Origin: JAVJUV01 sp047314965
GTDB lineage: Bacteria; Pseudomonadota; Alphaproteobacteria; Rhodobacterales; Rhodobacteraceae
Reading direction: 5' to 3'
Length of the DNA: 41,874 bases
Assembly (NCBI RefSeq): GCF_047314965.1
Contig: NZ_JBLBVK010000024.1
Coordinates: forward strand, 1 to 41,874
Made by a program: the position numbers and the translations under genes. Shown here piece by piece: positions 8,626 through 17,159 of this stretch (its first letter is position 1; every line of letters begins with the position of its first letter). The notes beneath the pieces are model-generated. The model was not told the DNA's origin, made no database searches, and was given only the letters and a program-made list of their open reading frames with translations.

Positions 8626-9798
8626 TCAGCCCGACAGAAACTCTGTCAGTGTCTCGATATAGGTCTCCCACACCTTATTGCCGGGGTAAGGGAAATGGTT
8701 GGCCGTCTCCAGGATGACCAGTTCGGCATCCGGGATACCGGCCGCCAGCTTTCGCGCCTCGGACAGGGGATGCACCGCGTCGCCCCGCGCATGCAGGATC
8801 AGCGTCGGACATTTCACCTGGCTCAGCAGGTGCGCGACCGACGCGTTGTTGATCGCGTCCCGGTCCTTCAGCATGACATCCGGCGGGCAAGCCGCCTGCA
8901 TGTGTCGCACGATGCGCCGGACATCCTCCAGCGGACCTTCCGGAAAATAGGACGTGATGAACGCCGTCGCGAAGGCGCTCTGGCTCTCGGCCCAGCCTTC
9001 GGCGACCATCGACTTCAACGCCTCCGGCCCTTCTGTCTGGCCGCGCCGCGACCGTCCGTCGGCATAGCCGCCGACGATCGCAAGCCGGGACAGCCGCTCG
9101 GGATAGCGGGCCGCGAACTCGATCGCGGTCAGCACGCCACCTGACATCGACACGCCCGCGAACCGGTCGAACCCTGCGGCATCCGCGACTGCGGCGGCAT
9201 CGTCGGCCTGCACGCCGAAATCGTAATTCGGCTCCACCCGCTCCGACTGGCCCGACCCAAGCCCGTCGAACCGCAGCAAACGGAACCGGCCCGACAACTC
9301 GTCCACGAACGCCCTCTCGGGCGGGTTGCTCCACTCGAATTCCAGATCCATCGTCAAGGGCGGCGGAAACCGGATCAGCGGGGGACCTTCGCCACTGATC
9401 GCATAGGCCAGCTGGTGTCCATCCCGGTTGCGCGCATAGCGAATCCGCTGAACGCCCGGACTGGCCGCTTTGGGAACGGGTCTCACCTCCGGGGCGCTCG
9501 CCTCCGCGACCAGCATCAGCCCCCGCCGTGAAACCGTCTTGATAATTGCCTGCTGCTTCCCGTCATCACCAACGGCCTTACGCGCCGCCGCGATACAGGC
9601 CGAAATGGCGGACTCCGAAATCGCACGCCCCTGCCACAGCGCTTCAACCAGTTGGTCGCGGGTTACAAGCTCCCCGGCATGATCGGCCAGAAGCCGAAGC
9701 AGGTCGAACACCAGCGGCTCGACGGGAACGGCGTCCTGCCCCCGCGTCAGCGTGTGACGCGAAACATCCAGCACGCAATCGGCAAAGCGATATTCCAT
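8626..9798 (-). CDS. Winged-helix DNA-binding domain fused to alpha/beta hydrolase
   Basis: This 390-residue fusion starts with an OmpR/PhoB-type winged helix (about 1-97: PVEPLVFDLLRLLADHAGEL, LVEALWQGRAIS, KTVSRRGLML) without a receiver domain, as in CadC/ToxR-type regulators. An alpha/beta hydrolase domain follows at about 117-390. The nucleophile elbow is GVSMSGG with S217, the likely acid is D340 (HARGDAVHP) and the histidine is H368 (NHFPY), so the triad looks complete. No membrane helix is seen. The ATG at 9798 (MEYRFADCVLD) is preferred because it begins exactly at the winged-helix domain; an upstream start would add ten residues. The ligand or substrate and the target genes are unknown. 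Confidence 0.88.
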   Translation of the reverse strand: MEYRFADCVLDVSRHTLTRGQDAVPVEPLVFDLLRLLADHAGELVTRDQLVEALWQGRAISESAISACIAAARKAVGDDGKQQAIIKTVSRRGLMLVAEASAPEVRPVPKAASPGVQRIRYARNRDGHQLAYAISGEGPPLIRFPPPLTMDLEFEWSNPPERAFVDELSGRFRLLRFDGLGSGQSERVEPNYDFGVQADDAAAVADAAGFDRFAGVSMSGGVLTAIEFAARYPERLSRLAIVGGYADGRSRRGQTEGPEALKSMVAEGWAESQSAFATAFITSYFPEGPLEDVRRIVRHMQAACPPDVMLKDRDAINNASVAHLLSQVKCPTLILHARGDAVHPLSEARKLAAGIPDAELVILETANHFPYPGNKVWETYIETLTEFLSG

Positions 9799-9934
9799 GA
9801 AAGCCACTCTACAGAACAATTTCCGCACGTCTTCCCGGAAATCACAGGGAAAAGACAGGGTTTTCCCAAGGGTTTGGTCAAGCGGGGCTTTCCCGCGCCC
9901 GCTACACCTCGGGTATCAACCAAGGAGACGCGCC

Positions 9935-10138
9935 ATGATGCCCCCGATGAACACCGATCTCTTGAAGCATCTGCCCGAAAGTCACCGCATCCGCACGACG
10001 CACACGCGCGAGGCGCTCCGCCTTGCCCGCAAAGCCCGCCGCGCGAAATGGGCCGAATGGCTCGCCACGCTTGTCCGCCTGCGCAAAAAGGCCCGCCAGC
10101 CGCTCGTTTCGCTCAACGGACAGACGGCGTCCCGCTAA
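9935..10138 (+). CDS. Small basic hypothetical protein (67 aa)
   Basis: The CAAGGAG ribosome binding site seven bases before the ATG at 9935 is strong and decides the start; the open frame reaches back to 9797 but lacks such a site there. The product is very rich in Arg/Lys/Ala (for example REALRLARKARRAKWAEW) and probably forms one or two amphipathic helices. It has no signal peptide or membrane segment. I do not recognise a family. It is divergent from the winged-helix hydrolase and 68 bp upstream of the glutathione peroxidase gene on the same strand. Confidence 0.6.
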   Translation: MMPPMNTDLLKHLPESHRIRTTHTREALRLARKARRAKWAEWLATLVRLRKKARQPLVSLNGQTASR

Positions 10139-10206
10139 GCTCCGCACCGATCCAGCCTGGCCTCATCCGATCCACCTCGTTCAACGTAACAGGGAAAAGG
10201 GAGACG

Positions 10207-10731
10207 ATGATGTACCGCACACTTGCATTTGCCGCAGCGCTCGCCACCTCCACGGCGGCCACTGCAAACCCGATCACAGGCACGTTCGCCTCGATCGACG
10301 GGGGCGAGATCCACATCGAGGACTGGCGCGGCCAGCCCGTTCTCGTGGTCAACACTGCATCGCTTTGCGGCTTCACCTACCAATACGACGACCTGCAGGC
10401 GCTCTACGACGACTACCGCGACCGGGGCCTCGTCGTGCTGGCCGTCCCGTCCGGCGATTTTCGGCAAGAACTCGAGAGTGAAGCCGAGGTCAAGGAATTC
10501 TGCGAGGTGAATTTCGACCTCGACCTGCCGATGACCGAGATCACCTCGGTTCGGGGCGACAGCGCCCACCCCTTCTTCGCCGCCGTTCGCGAGGCAACAG
10601 GGTTCGAGCCCGCATGGAACTTCAACAAGATCCTGATCTCGCCCAAGGGCGAAGTCGTCGGAACATGGGGCTCGCTCGCCAAGCCGCAAAGCCCCACAAT
10701 CACCCGCGCAATCGCCCCCTATCTGGACTAG
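10207..10731 (+). CDS. Glutathione peroxidase family protein, exported
   Basis: A 174-residue thioredoxin-fold peroxidase homologue with an N-terminal signal peptide (about 1-20, ending ATA before NPITG), so it is probably periplasmic. The peroxidatic site NTASLCGFT carries Cys54 where animal enzymes have selenocysteine, and the AWNFNKIL segment supplies the conserved Trp and Asn. The usual second motif (FPCNQFG) is replaced by VPSGDFRQE: both the resolving-type Cys and the catalytic-tetrad Gln are absent. A Cys at about residue 98 in KEFCEVNF might act in resolution instead. The start is the first of two overlapping ATG codons after AAGGGAG. Peroxidase activity is likely, but the reductant is uncertain. 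Confidence 0.88.
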   Translation: MMYRTLAFAAALATSTAATANPITGTFASIDGGEIHIEDWRGQPVLVVNTASLCGFTYQYDDLQALYDDYRDRGLVVLAVPSGDFRQELESEAEVKEFCEVNFDLDLPMTEITSVRGDSAHPFFAAVREATGFEPAWNFNKILISPKGEVVGTWGSLAKPQSPTITRAIAPYLD

Positions 10732-10810
10732 TCCCGCCGTCCGTTAATCTTCTGAAAACCTTCGAAGGGAAAAAGCAACGCGCGCACCGTTCATCCTCGC
10801 CTGCCCGACA

Positions 10811-10843
10811 GTTTGCCATACGTTTTGCCGACGCTTTGCCGAC
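10811..10843 (+). repeat. Three tandem 11-bp units with TTTGCC core
   Basis: GTTTGCCATAC, GTTTTGCCGAC and GCTTTGCCGAC follow each other directly, placing TTTGCC on one face of the helix at 11-12 bp spacing. They lie about 110 bp before the SoxR-type promoter and about 80 bp after the peroxidase gene. They could be binding sites for a regulator or chance similarity. The surrounding 282-bp gap (10732-11013) contains no gene. Confidence 0.45.
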
Positions 10844-10949
10844 CGCGCAAAACGCCAGAGTCTCAGAGGATTAGTGCCAGGCACCCCTGCGGTGGCGTCA
10901 GGCGCCGAACGGCGCCCACCGAACGTTGCGCGCCACGAAAAGAAACCTC

Positions 10950-10980
10950 TTGACCTCAACTGAACTTGAGGAACTACGAA
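10950..10980 (+). promoter_or_regulatory. SoxR-type (MerR-family) operator inside a promoter with 19-bp spacer
   Basis: The -35 TTGACC (10950-10955) and the -10 TACGAA (10975-10980) are separated by exactly 19 bp, the overlong spacing typical of MerR-family activated promoters. Within the spacer lies the dyad CCTCAACTGAACTTGAGG (10954-10971), which matches the E. coli soxS soxbox at 16 of 18 positions, with perfect CCTCAA/TTGAGG arms. RNA would start near 10987, about 27 bases before the VOC gene. No soxR is in the window, so the regulator must act from elsewhere. Confidence 0.85.
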
Positions 10981-11013
10981 GTCGCGGCAAACTCGCGAAA
11001 AGGAGATGCCTGA

Positions 11014-11397
11014 ATGGCCGCCGCAAGACTTGAACACGTCAACATGACCGTCACCGACCCCAAGGCCACAGCCGCCTGGATAGAACGGGTTTTCGGCTGG
11101 AAAATCCGCTGGGAAGGCCCCGGCATGACAACCGGTTACACCGTGCACATCGGAGATGACGACAGCTATGTCGCCCTGTTCACCTACCCGGAAACCCCTG
11201 AGCCGAAGAAGAATTCCTACGTCACCAAAGGTGGCCTGAACCACTGGGCCGTGGTGGTCGACGATCTCGACGCCGTCGAGGAACGGGTCAGGGCCGAAGG
11301 CTTTTCACCAAAGAACCATGCCAGCTACGAGCCGGGCCGACGGTTCTACTTCGACGACGCCGACGGCATCGAGATCGAAGTCGTCCAGTACGGCTGA
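11014..11397 (+). CDS. VOC-superfamily (glyoxalase/dioxygenase fold) protein
   Basis: A 127-residue single-unit vicinal-oxygen-chelate protein. The start LEHVNMTVTDPKATAAWIER and the end RRFYFDDADGIEIEVVQYG show the paired beta-alpha-beta-beta-beta modules, with the typical metal-ligand positions His (LEHVN), His (LNHWAVVV) and Glu (IEIEVV). Such proteins include glyoxalases, fosfomycin-type thiol transferases and antibiotic-binding proteins. AAAGGAG lies nine bases before the ATG. It is the first gene behind the SoxR-type promoter and is followed at 42 bp by a MATE pump. That suggests a role in handling a redox-active or electrophilic compound; the exact reaction is unknown. Confidence 0.88.
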   Translation: MAAARLEHVNMTVTDPKATAAWIERVFGWKIRWEGPGMTTGYTVHIGDDDSYVALFTYPETPEPKKNSYVTKGGLNHWAVVVDDLDAVEERVRAEGFSPKNHASYEPGRRFYFDDADGIEIEVVQYG

Positions 11398-11439
11398 TTT
11401 CATTTGCCCGAGCGCCCGGCGCGGATCTATAGCGGCGGA

Positions 11440-12819
11440 ATGCACACCGTTGCCACCCCTCCCACGCCGCGCGCCAGCGTCGGCGGTCAGGTCCGCTCTT
11501 TACTGAGCCTGGGCCTGCCGCTGATCGGCAGCCATATCGCGCAGGTGCTGATCGGCGTCACCGACACGGTGATGCTGGGCTGGTACGACATCATTGATCT
11601 TGCAGCACTTTCCGTGTCTGCACCCATCTTCTACATCGTTTTCATCTTCGGATCGGGCTTTGCCTGGGCGGTAACGCCCATGGTCGCTTCCGCCCTTGCC
11701 CAGAACGACGAACGCCAGGTCCGCCGCGTAACCCGCATGGGCCTCTGGCTTTCGGTGTTCTTCGGCATCCTCGTGATCCCGGTGTTCTTCTTCGCCGAAG
11801 CAATCCTTCTTGCCATCGGGCAAGAGCCCGACGTGGCCGGGCAAGCGGGAATTTACATGCCGTTTCTTGGCCTGGGCCTGATCCCCGCCCTGATGGTGCA
11901 GGTCCTCAAGAGCTATCTCTCCGCGCTGGAACTGACCCGGGCCATCCTGCTGGCCGTCATCGGGTCCGCCCTCCTGAATGCCGCCGCCAACTACCTGTTC
12001 ATCTTCGGAAATTTCGGCGCCCCGGAACTGGGAATCGCAGGCGCCGGCATCGCGTCGCTCGTCAGCCACATCACCAGCCTTGCTGCTCTTTGCATCTATG
12101 CGGTTCTCAAGCGCCCCGATCATTCGCTCTTCCGCAATCTGCACCGCCCGGACCCCGAGATCCTTCGCGCCGTCTTCACCATCGGCCTGCCCATCGGATT
12201 CACGCTTCTGGCCGAAGTTGGTCTCTTCGCTGCCTCCAGCATCATGATGGGCTGGCTGGGCGCCGTCTCCCTTGCCGCGCACGGGATCGCACTTCAGATC
12301 GCCAGCCTCACTTTCATGATTCCCCTCGGCCTAAGCCAGGCCGTCACCGTACGCGTCGGCCGCGCCTGGGGACGCAACGATCTGGCGGAAATGCGCGCCG
12401 CCGCCCTTGCCGGCATGATCCTTGCCGGTATCGCCGTCGTGATCACCATCTCCGCCTTCCTCCTCATTCCCGAGCTCCTGATCGGCCTGTTCATCGATCC
12501 GGGCGATCCCGCGCGCCCGGCGATCCTGGCCACAGGCATCTCGCTTCTGGCAATGGCCGCTCTCTTCCAGCTTGTGGACTTCGGGCAGGTGATGGGGCTG
12601 GGCATGCTTCGCGGTGTTCAAGACACCCGGGTGCCGATGCTGATGGCGATCGTCAGCTACTGGCTGATTGGCCTTCCCGTCAGCTATGCGATGGGCTTCA
12701 CCGCGGGTTGGGGCGGCGTCGGCATCTGGCTGGGACTTTCGATCGGGCTGGCTGCAGCCTGCGTCGGAATGCAGACCAGGTTCTGGCGCAGATACGGGCT
12801 CAGTCGGCCTTCGTCCTGA
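11440..12819 (+). CDS. MATE family multidrug efflux transporter (NorM-like)
   Basis: A 459-residue protein with about twelve hydrophobic helices arranged as two homologous halves, as in NorM-type MATE proteins that exchange Na+ or H+ for organic cations. Typical elements are the first helix GLPLIGSHIAQVLIGVTDTVMLGW, LSAPIF-like SVSAPIFYIVF, and the second-half GLPIGFTLLAEVGLFAAS and FMIPLGLSQAVTVRVGRAWG. The ATG at 11440 was chosen over a TTG at 11404 because it is the nearest ATG to the first membrane helix. The gene shares the SoxR-type promoter with the VOC gene. Its 3' end overlaps convergent ptsP by 20 bp. Confidence 0.93.
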   Translation: MHTVATPPTPRASVGGQVRSLLSLGLPLIGSHIAQVLIGVTDTVMLGWYDIIDLAALSVSAPIFYIVFIFGSGFAWAVTPMVASALAQNDERQVRRVTRMGLWLSVFFGILVIPVFFFAEAILLAIGQEPDVAGQAGIYMPFLGLGLIPALMVQVLKSYLSALELTRAILLAVIGSALLNAAANYLFIFGNFGAPELGIAGAGIASLVSHITSLAALCIYAVLKRPDHSLFRNLHRPDPEILRAVFTIGLPIGFTLLAEVGLFAASSIMMGWLGAVSLAAHGIALQIASLTFMIPLGLSQAVTVRVGRAWGRNDLAEMRAAALAGMILAGIAVVITISAFLLIPELLIGLFIDPGDPARPAILATGISLLAMAALFQLVDFGQVMGLGMLRGVQDTRVPMLMAIVSYWLIGLPVSYAMGFTAGWGGVGIWLGLSIGLAAACVGMQTRFWRRYGLSRPSS

Positions 12820-15055
12820 GCCATTCCATCACGTGTCCGCGCACCGATTGCTCGCCGCTCTCGCGGGCGACATCGATAAGCTTCCGCACCTCTTCCAGAT
12901 TGACCCTGCGGATCAGATGCTTGACCGGCCCGATCGATGCTGGCCGCATCGACAGGGACCGCAGCCCCATGGCCGCAAAGCACATGGCCTCGATCGGCCT
13001 GCCAGCGTCCTCGCCGCAAAAGCTGACCGGCGTGCCCGTCTGGTCGCAGCGGCGCACGATCTGTTCGATCAGGCTGAGATAGCTCACGTTCAGCGTGTCA
13101 TAGCGCCGCCGGACGCGTTCGTTCTCGCGGTCTGCGGCAAAGAAGAACTGCTTCAGGTCATTGCCGCCAATCGAAATGAAATCGGCCATTTCGTAGAACT
13201 GGCGCGGTGCGAAGGCCAGACTTGGCGTCTCCAGCATCGCACCGATCTCAAGCTTTTCGGGCAGCACATGCCCCAGTTTGCGTTCGCGTTCGATCTCGTC
13301 CAGAAGATGCTGCCGCGCCGCCTTGAACTCGTCGAACTGCGCGATGAAGGGGAACATGACCGTCAGCGGACGGCCATTGGCGGCTCGTATCAGCGCCTGC
13401 AACTGCATGCGCATGACACCCTTCTTGTCCAGCCCCACGCGGATCGCGCGCCAGCCCAACGCCGGGTTCGGCTCGTCCTCGCGCTTCATGTAGGGCAGCA
13501 CCTTGTCCGACCCGATATCCAGCGTCCGAAAAACGACGCGCTTGCCCTTTGCCGCGTCCAGCACGCGCGAATAGATGGCCGCCAGCTCGGCCCGTCGCGG
13601 CACGGTGTTCCGCGCAAGGAACTGCAGTTCGGTCCGGAACAGACCAACGCCTTCAGCCCCCGAATTCGCCAGCGAAGGAAGCTCGGCAATCAGGCCCGCG
13701 TTCATCTGAAGCGAGACGACAACGCCATCGGTCGACTCCGCCGGCAGGTTCCGAAGACCCGCATACCGCTCCTGAGCCTTTGCCTGCATCGCGATCTTGT
13801 CGCGGAAGGCGGAAACCACGGTATCGTCAGGACGCAGGTGGACCACGCCCTGATCTCCGTCGACCATGATCGGATCGCCGTTCAATGCCTCTGACGTGAT
13901 CCCCTCGGCATGGACGACAAGGGGAACCGCCCACGCCCGGGCGACGATGGCGGCATGACTGCCCACCGACCCCTGCTCCAGAACGATCCCCTTCAACTGA
14001 CCCCGGCCATATTCCAGAAGCTCAGCCGGTCCGATGTTGCGGGCGACAAGGATCGGATCCTCCGGCATTTTCGCGCCGGTGTCCGAGCCCTGCCCGGTCA
14101 GGATTCTCAGCAATCGGTTCGACAGGTCATCCAGATCCTGCAGCCGTTCCCGAAGGTAAGCGTCCGCAGCCTGCCCCAAGCGGCGCCGCGCGGTGGACTG
14201 CTCCTTTTCGACGGCGGCTTCGGCTGACAGGCCCGCCCGGATGTCTTCTTCCATCCGCTTCAGCCAGCTGCGGGAATTGGCCATCATCTGATAGGCCTCC
14301 AGCACCTCACGATGGTCACGATCGGCGGCGTCGGTACCGACCTTGTCCAGCATGTCCCCGACGGAAACCCGCAACTGGTCCACCGCCGCCTGCAGACGTT
14401 CGACCTCGACGTCGGGATCGTCGGCAACCGGGTTCGCGACAACGACACGCGGCTCGTGCAGCCAGACATGGCCTTCCGCGACGCCTTCCTGCCCGACGCC
14501 GCCCCGGAACATTCCTGGATTCGTGTGCCGCGCGCGCAGGGCTTCGCCTTCGCCGACGAAGGCGCCAAGTTCAGTCATCTCGGCCAGCACCATGGCCACG
14601 ACTTCAAGCGCATAGACTTCGTCTTCAGAGAACGCCCGCGCTTCGCGCGACTGCACGACCAGAACGCCCAGCTTGTCGCCCAGCCGCTGGATCGGCACGC
14701 CGCAGAACGACGAAAAGACTTCCTCGCCCGTCTCCGGCATGTACCGAAAGCCCTTGGCCGAAGGGGCGTCCGCCTCGTTCACCACGCGGCCGTCTCGCGC
14801 CACGCGACCCACAAGGCCTTCGCCCAGCCGCATGCGGGTCTGGTGAACGGCGGCGGCCTTAAGGCCTTCCGTCGCACAAAGCTCCAGAGTATCGGCATCC
14901 CGGAACAGGTAGATCGAGCAGACCTCGGTGCGCATCGAGTGCGCGATCAACTTGGTGATACGGTCAAGCCGGGCTTGGCCTGCGCTGGATTCGGCCAGCG
15001 TGTCTTTCAGCCTCCTGAGAAGCTTGCGGCTTTCACTATCGCCCGTCTCCGACAT
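12800..15055 (-). CDS. ptsP: Phosphoenolpyruvate-protein phosphotransferase PtsP (EI-Ntr)
   Basis: First enzyme of the nitrogen-type PTS, which takes phosphate from PEP and passes it to NPr and then EIIA-Ntr to regulate metabolism and transport. The 751 residues comprise an N-terminal GAF sensory domain (about 20-165), the EI N-terminal domain, the swivelling phosphohistidine domain with H367 in GSVGSHAAIVAR, and the PEP-binding TIM barrel (GVGLFRTELQFLAR, TLDIGSDKVLPY, SIGGNDLKQFFFAADREN, PVSFCGEDAG). In many alphaproteobacteria it sits beside lysC; here lysC is 7.3 kb upstream on the same strand, with the choline genes and a protease between. It overlaps the convergent MATE gene by 20 bp. 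Confidence 0.96.
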   Translation of the reverse strand: MSETGDSESRKLLRRLKDTLAESSAGQARLDRITKLIAHSMRTEVCSIYLFRDADTLELCATEGLKAAAVHQTRMRLGEGLVGRVARDGRVVNEADAPSAKGFRYMPETGEEVFSSFCGVPIQRLGDKLGVLVVQSREARAFSEDEVYALEVVAMVLAEMTELGAFVGEGEALRARHTNPGMFRGGVGQEGVAEGHVWLHEPRVVVANPVADDPDVEVERLQAAVDQLRVSVGDMLDKVGTDAADRDHREVLEAYQMMANSRSWLKRMEEDIRAGLSAEAAVEKEQSTARRRLGQAADAYLRERLQDLDDLSNRLLRILTGQGSDTGAKMPEDPILVARNIGPAELLEYGRGQLKGIVLEQGSVGSHAAIVARAWAVPLVVHAEGITSEALNGDPIMVDGDQGVVHLRPDDTVVSAFRDKIAMQAKAQERYAGLRNLPAESTDGVVVSLQMNAGLIAELPSLANSGAEGVGLFRTELQFLARNTVPRRAELAAIYSRVLDAAKGKRVVFRTLDIGSDKVLPYMKREDEPNPALGWRAIRVGLDKKGVMRMQLQALIRAANGRPLTVMFPFIAQFDEFKAARQHLLDEIERERKLGHVLPEKLEIGAMLETPSLAFAPRQFYEMADFISIGGNDLKQFFFAADRENERVRRRYDTLNVSYLSLIEQIVRRCDQTGTPVSFCGEDAGRPIEAMCFAAMGLRSLSMRPASIGPVKHLIRRVNLEEVRKLIDVARESGEQSVRGHVMEWLRTKAD

Positions 15056-15124
15056 TCGTCCGCTCTGTTCACCCCGATGCGTTCTGCACCAATACTTTCA
15101 CTAGATCACATGCTGGACCGAAGC

Positions 15125-15149
15125 AAAACGTGAAACCCGAGGGATTCAC
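15125..15149 (-). terminator. Probable Rho-independent terminator of the choline transport operon
   Basis: On the minus strand, 12 bases after the choV stop, GTGAA-T-CCC and GGG-T-TTCAC form a stem with one internal mismatch and a very tight loop, followed by G and four T. It separates choV from ptsP, which begins 69 bp further on. The stem is imperfect, hence moderate confidence. Confidence 0.5.
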
Positions 15150-15161
15150 ACAAGTCATCGA

Positions 15162-16181
15162 CTAGCTTTCGCCTAAAAACCGGGCGAGAACGCTTTTTCG
15201 CGAGATTTGGCCAAGCGCCTGGCCGTTCTCGACCACGGCGACGGGAACGCCGCTTTCCAGAACGGAACGGATCACTTCATGGATCTCGTCATCGGGACCG
15301 ATTGCACCGGTCGCGCGCTCGTCAACCGGCTCCATCACGTCGCGGGCGCAGAGAACCCCAAGCGGGTTCATGTGGCGCACGAAATCCGCCACGTATTCGT
15401 TTGCGGGGTTGGTGTAGATGTCGCGGGGTGTGCCCCATTGCACGATACGTCCGCCTTCCATGATGGCGATCTTGTCACCAAGCTTGAACGCCTCGTCCAG
15501 GTCGTGGCTCACGAAGATGATCGTCCGGTTCAGGCGGTCTTGCAGCTCCAGCAACTCGTCCTGAAGGCGCGTGCGGATCAATGGGTCCAGCGCCGAGAAT
15601 GGTTCGTCCATCAGCAGAATGGGAGCCTCGGTGACAAAGGCCCGCGCCAGCCCGACGCGCTGCTGCATGCCACCCGAAAGATCGCCCACCTTGCGGTCGG
15701 CCCAGTCCGAAAGGCCGACGAGTTCGAGCTGCGCATCCACCTTGGCTCGGCGCTTGTCCGCTGGCATGCCACCCAGTTCCAGGCCAAGCCCGACGTTGTC
15801 ACGCACCGTCCGCCAGGGCAGCAGGCCGAATTGCTGAAAGACCATGGCGATCTGCGTCAACCTGATATGGCGCAGGGTCTTGGTGTCGGCATTGGTCACG
15901 TCCACCTGCCGCTCGCCGTCTGCAACGATGACTTTGCCCCGAGCGACCGGATTTAGCCCATTGACGGCCCGCAACAGCGTCGACTTGCCCGACCCGGAGA
16001 GGCCCATCAGCACAAGAATCTCACCCGGTTCCACGCTCAGCGAGCAATTGTGCACGCCCAGAACCTGCCCGGTTTCCTGCTGGATTTCCCCACGATCCTT
16101 CCCCTGATCCATAAGGGGAAGCGCCAGTTCCGGCCGATCTCCGAAGACGATCGAAACGTTATCGAATGTGACGGCGCTCAT
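15162..16181 (-). CDS. choV: Choline/betaine ABC transporter ATP-binding protein ChoV
   Basis: ATPase of a ProV/ChoV-type osmoprotectant importer. The 339 residues carry a long N-terminal segment with HNCSLSVEPGEILVLMG before the Walker A loop GLSGSGKST (about 60-68), the Q-loop FQQFGLLPWRTV, the signature LSGGMQQRVGLARA, the Walker B LLMDEPFSALDP and the switch VSHDLDEA. A C-terminal CBS-like remnant (DDEIHEVIRSVLESGVPVAV) follows, as in this subfamily. Its ATG overlaps the choW stop in ATGA. With choW and choX it should import choline. A terminator-like hairpin follows. Confidence 0.95.
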   Translation of the reverse strand: MSAVTFDNVSIVFGDRPELALPLMDQGKDRGEIQQETGQVLGVHNCSLSVEPGEILVLMGLSGSGKSTLLRAVNGLNPVARGKVIVADGERQVDVTNADTKTLRHIRLTQIAMVFQQFGLLPWRTVRDNVGLGLELGGMPADKRRAKVDAQLELVGLSDWADRKVGDLSGGMQQRVGLARAFVTEAPILLMDEPFSALDPLIRTRLQDELLELQDRLNRTIIFVSHDLDEAFKLGDKIAIMEGGRIVQWGTPRDIYTNPANEYVADFVRHMNPLGVLCARDVMEPVDERATGAIGPDDEIHEVIRSVLESGVPVAVVENGQALGQISRKSVLARFLGES

Positions 16182-17011
16182 TTCTTTTCAACCCTCAGCA
16201 TCCGATCCAGAACGATCGCGACCACGACGATGATAAAGCCCGACTCGAAGCCCAATGAGGTATTCACCTGGTTCAGAGCCCGCACAACGGGCACGCCCAG
16301 CCCGTCTGCTCCCACCAGTGCAGCGATAACAACCATCGACAGAGACAGCATGATCGTCTGGTTCAGCCCCGCCATGATCTGAGGAAAGGCATAGGGCAGC
16401 TCGACCTTCCACAATGTCTGCCGCCCTGTCGCGCCAAACGCCTGCGCCGCTTCCAGAAGCGGTTGCGGCGTAGAAGACACCCCGAGATGCGTCAGCCGGA
16501 TCGGCGCGGGAAGTACGAAAATCACCGTTGCGATCAGCCCCGGCACCAACCCGATGCCGAAGAACACGATGGCCGGGATCAGGTAGACGAAGGTTGGCAA
16601 CGTCTGCATCAGGTCCAGAACCGGCCGCATCGCCGCATAGAGCCTGGGCCGATGCGCCGCCGCGATACCGATCGGCACGCCGATCCCCATGCAGACCACG
16701 CAGGCCGACAGCACCAGCGTCAGGCTCTCCGTCGTCTCTTCCCAATAGTCCTGGTTCAGGATGAAGAGAAACCCGAAAAAGGTCAGCAGGGCCGGTTTCC
16801 AGCTGCGTTGCAAGAAATAGGTCAACGCCGTGAAGGCAAGGACGACGACCAATGGATGCGGCGTCTGCAGAACCCAGAGAATGCCGTCGATCAGCGCCTC
16901 GAGGAAATCCGACATGGCGTCGAAAAAGAAAGCCCCGTTGATCTGCAACCAGTCGAAGGCGGTCTCGGCGACATCTCCGACGGGAATCTTGTTCTCGGTC
17001 AGCCATTCCAT
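16178..17011 (-). CDS. choW: Choline/betaine ABC transporter permease ChoW
   Basis: A 277-residue inner-membrane permease of the ProW/OpuAB type with about six or seven helices. The short N-terminal signature MEWLTENKIPVGD, the conserved DLMQTLPTFVYLIPAIVFFG and the EAA loop (LLEAAQAFGATGRQTLWKVELP) are all present. I chose the ATG at 17011, which matches the ChoW N terminus I recall. A GTG at 17026 is also open, has GGACAGGG directly before it and would add five residues. It overlaps choV by four bases. Unusually, an unrelated small membrane-protein gene lies between it and choX. Confidence 0.93.
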   Translation of the reverse strand: MEWLTENKIPVGDVAETAFDWLQINGAFFFDAMSDFLEALIDGILWVLQTPHPLVVVLAFTALTYFLQRSWKPALLTFFGFLFILNQDYWEETTESLTLVLSACVVCMGIGVPIGIAAAHRPRLYAAMRPVLDLMQTLPTFVYLIPAIVFFGIGLVPGLIATVIFVLPAPIRLTHLGVSSTPQPLLEAAQAFGATGRQTLWKVELPYAFPQIMAGLNQTIMLSLSMVVIAALVGADGLGVPVVRALNQVNTSLGFESGFIIVVVAIVLDRMLRVEKK

Positions 17012-17159
17012 GTTCTTGAAATCCACCCCTGTCCCGCGAACGCAGCGTGTCGGACCGGGACCCGCCGCCGCGCTTCAGGCCCATCCTGTGGCATTCCGCG
17101 GATCGGGTCTACCCACGAATTACCAGAGCAGTTTGTGGGTCTTCGCGTCCCGACCGTGA

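Noticed and set aside
9652..10206. Upstream extension of the glutathione peroxidase frame
   Set aside because: It runs through the small basic gene and the divergent promoter in a different frame; the signal peptide and ribosome binding site fix the start at 10207.
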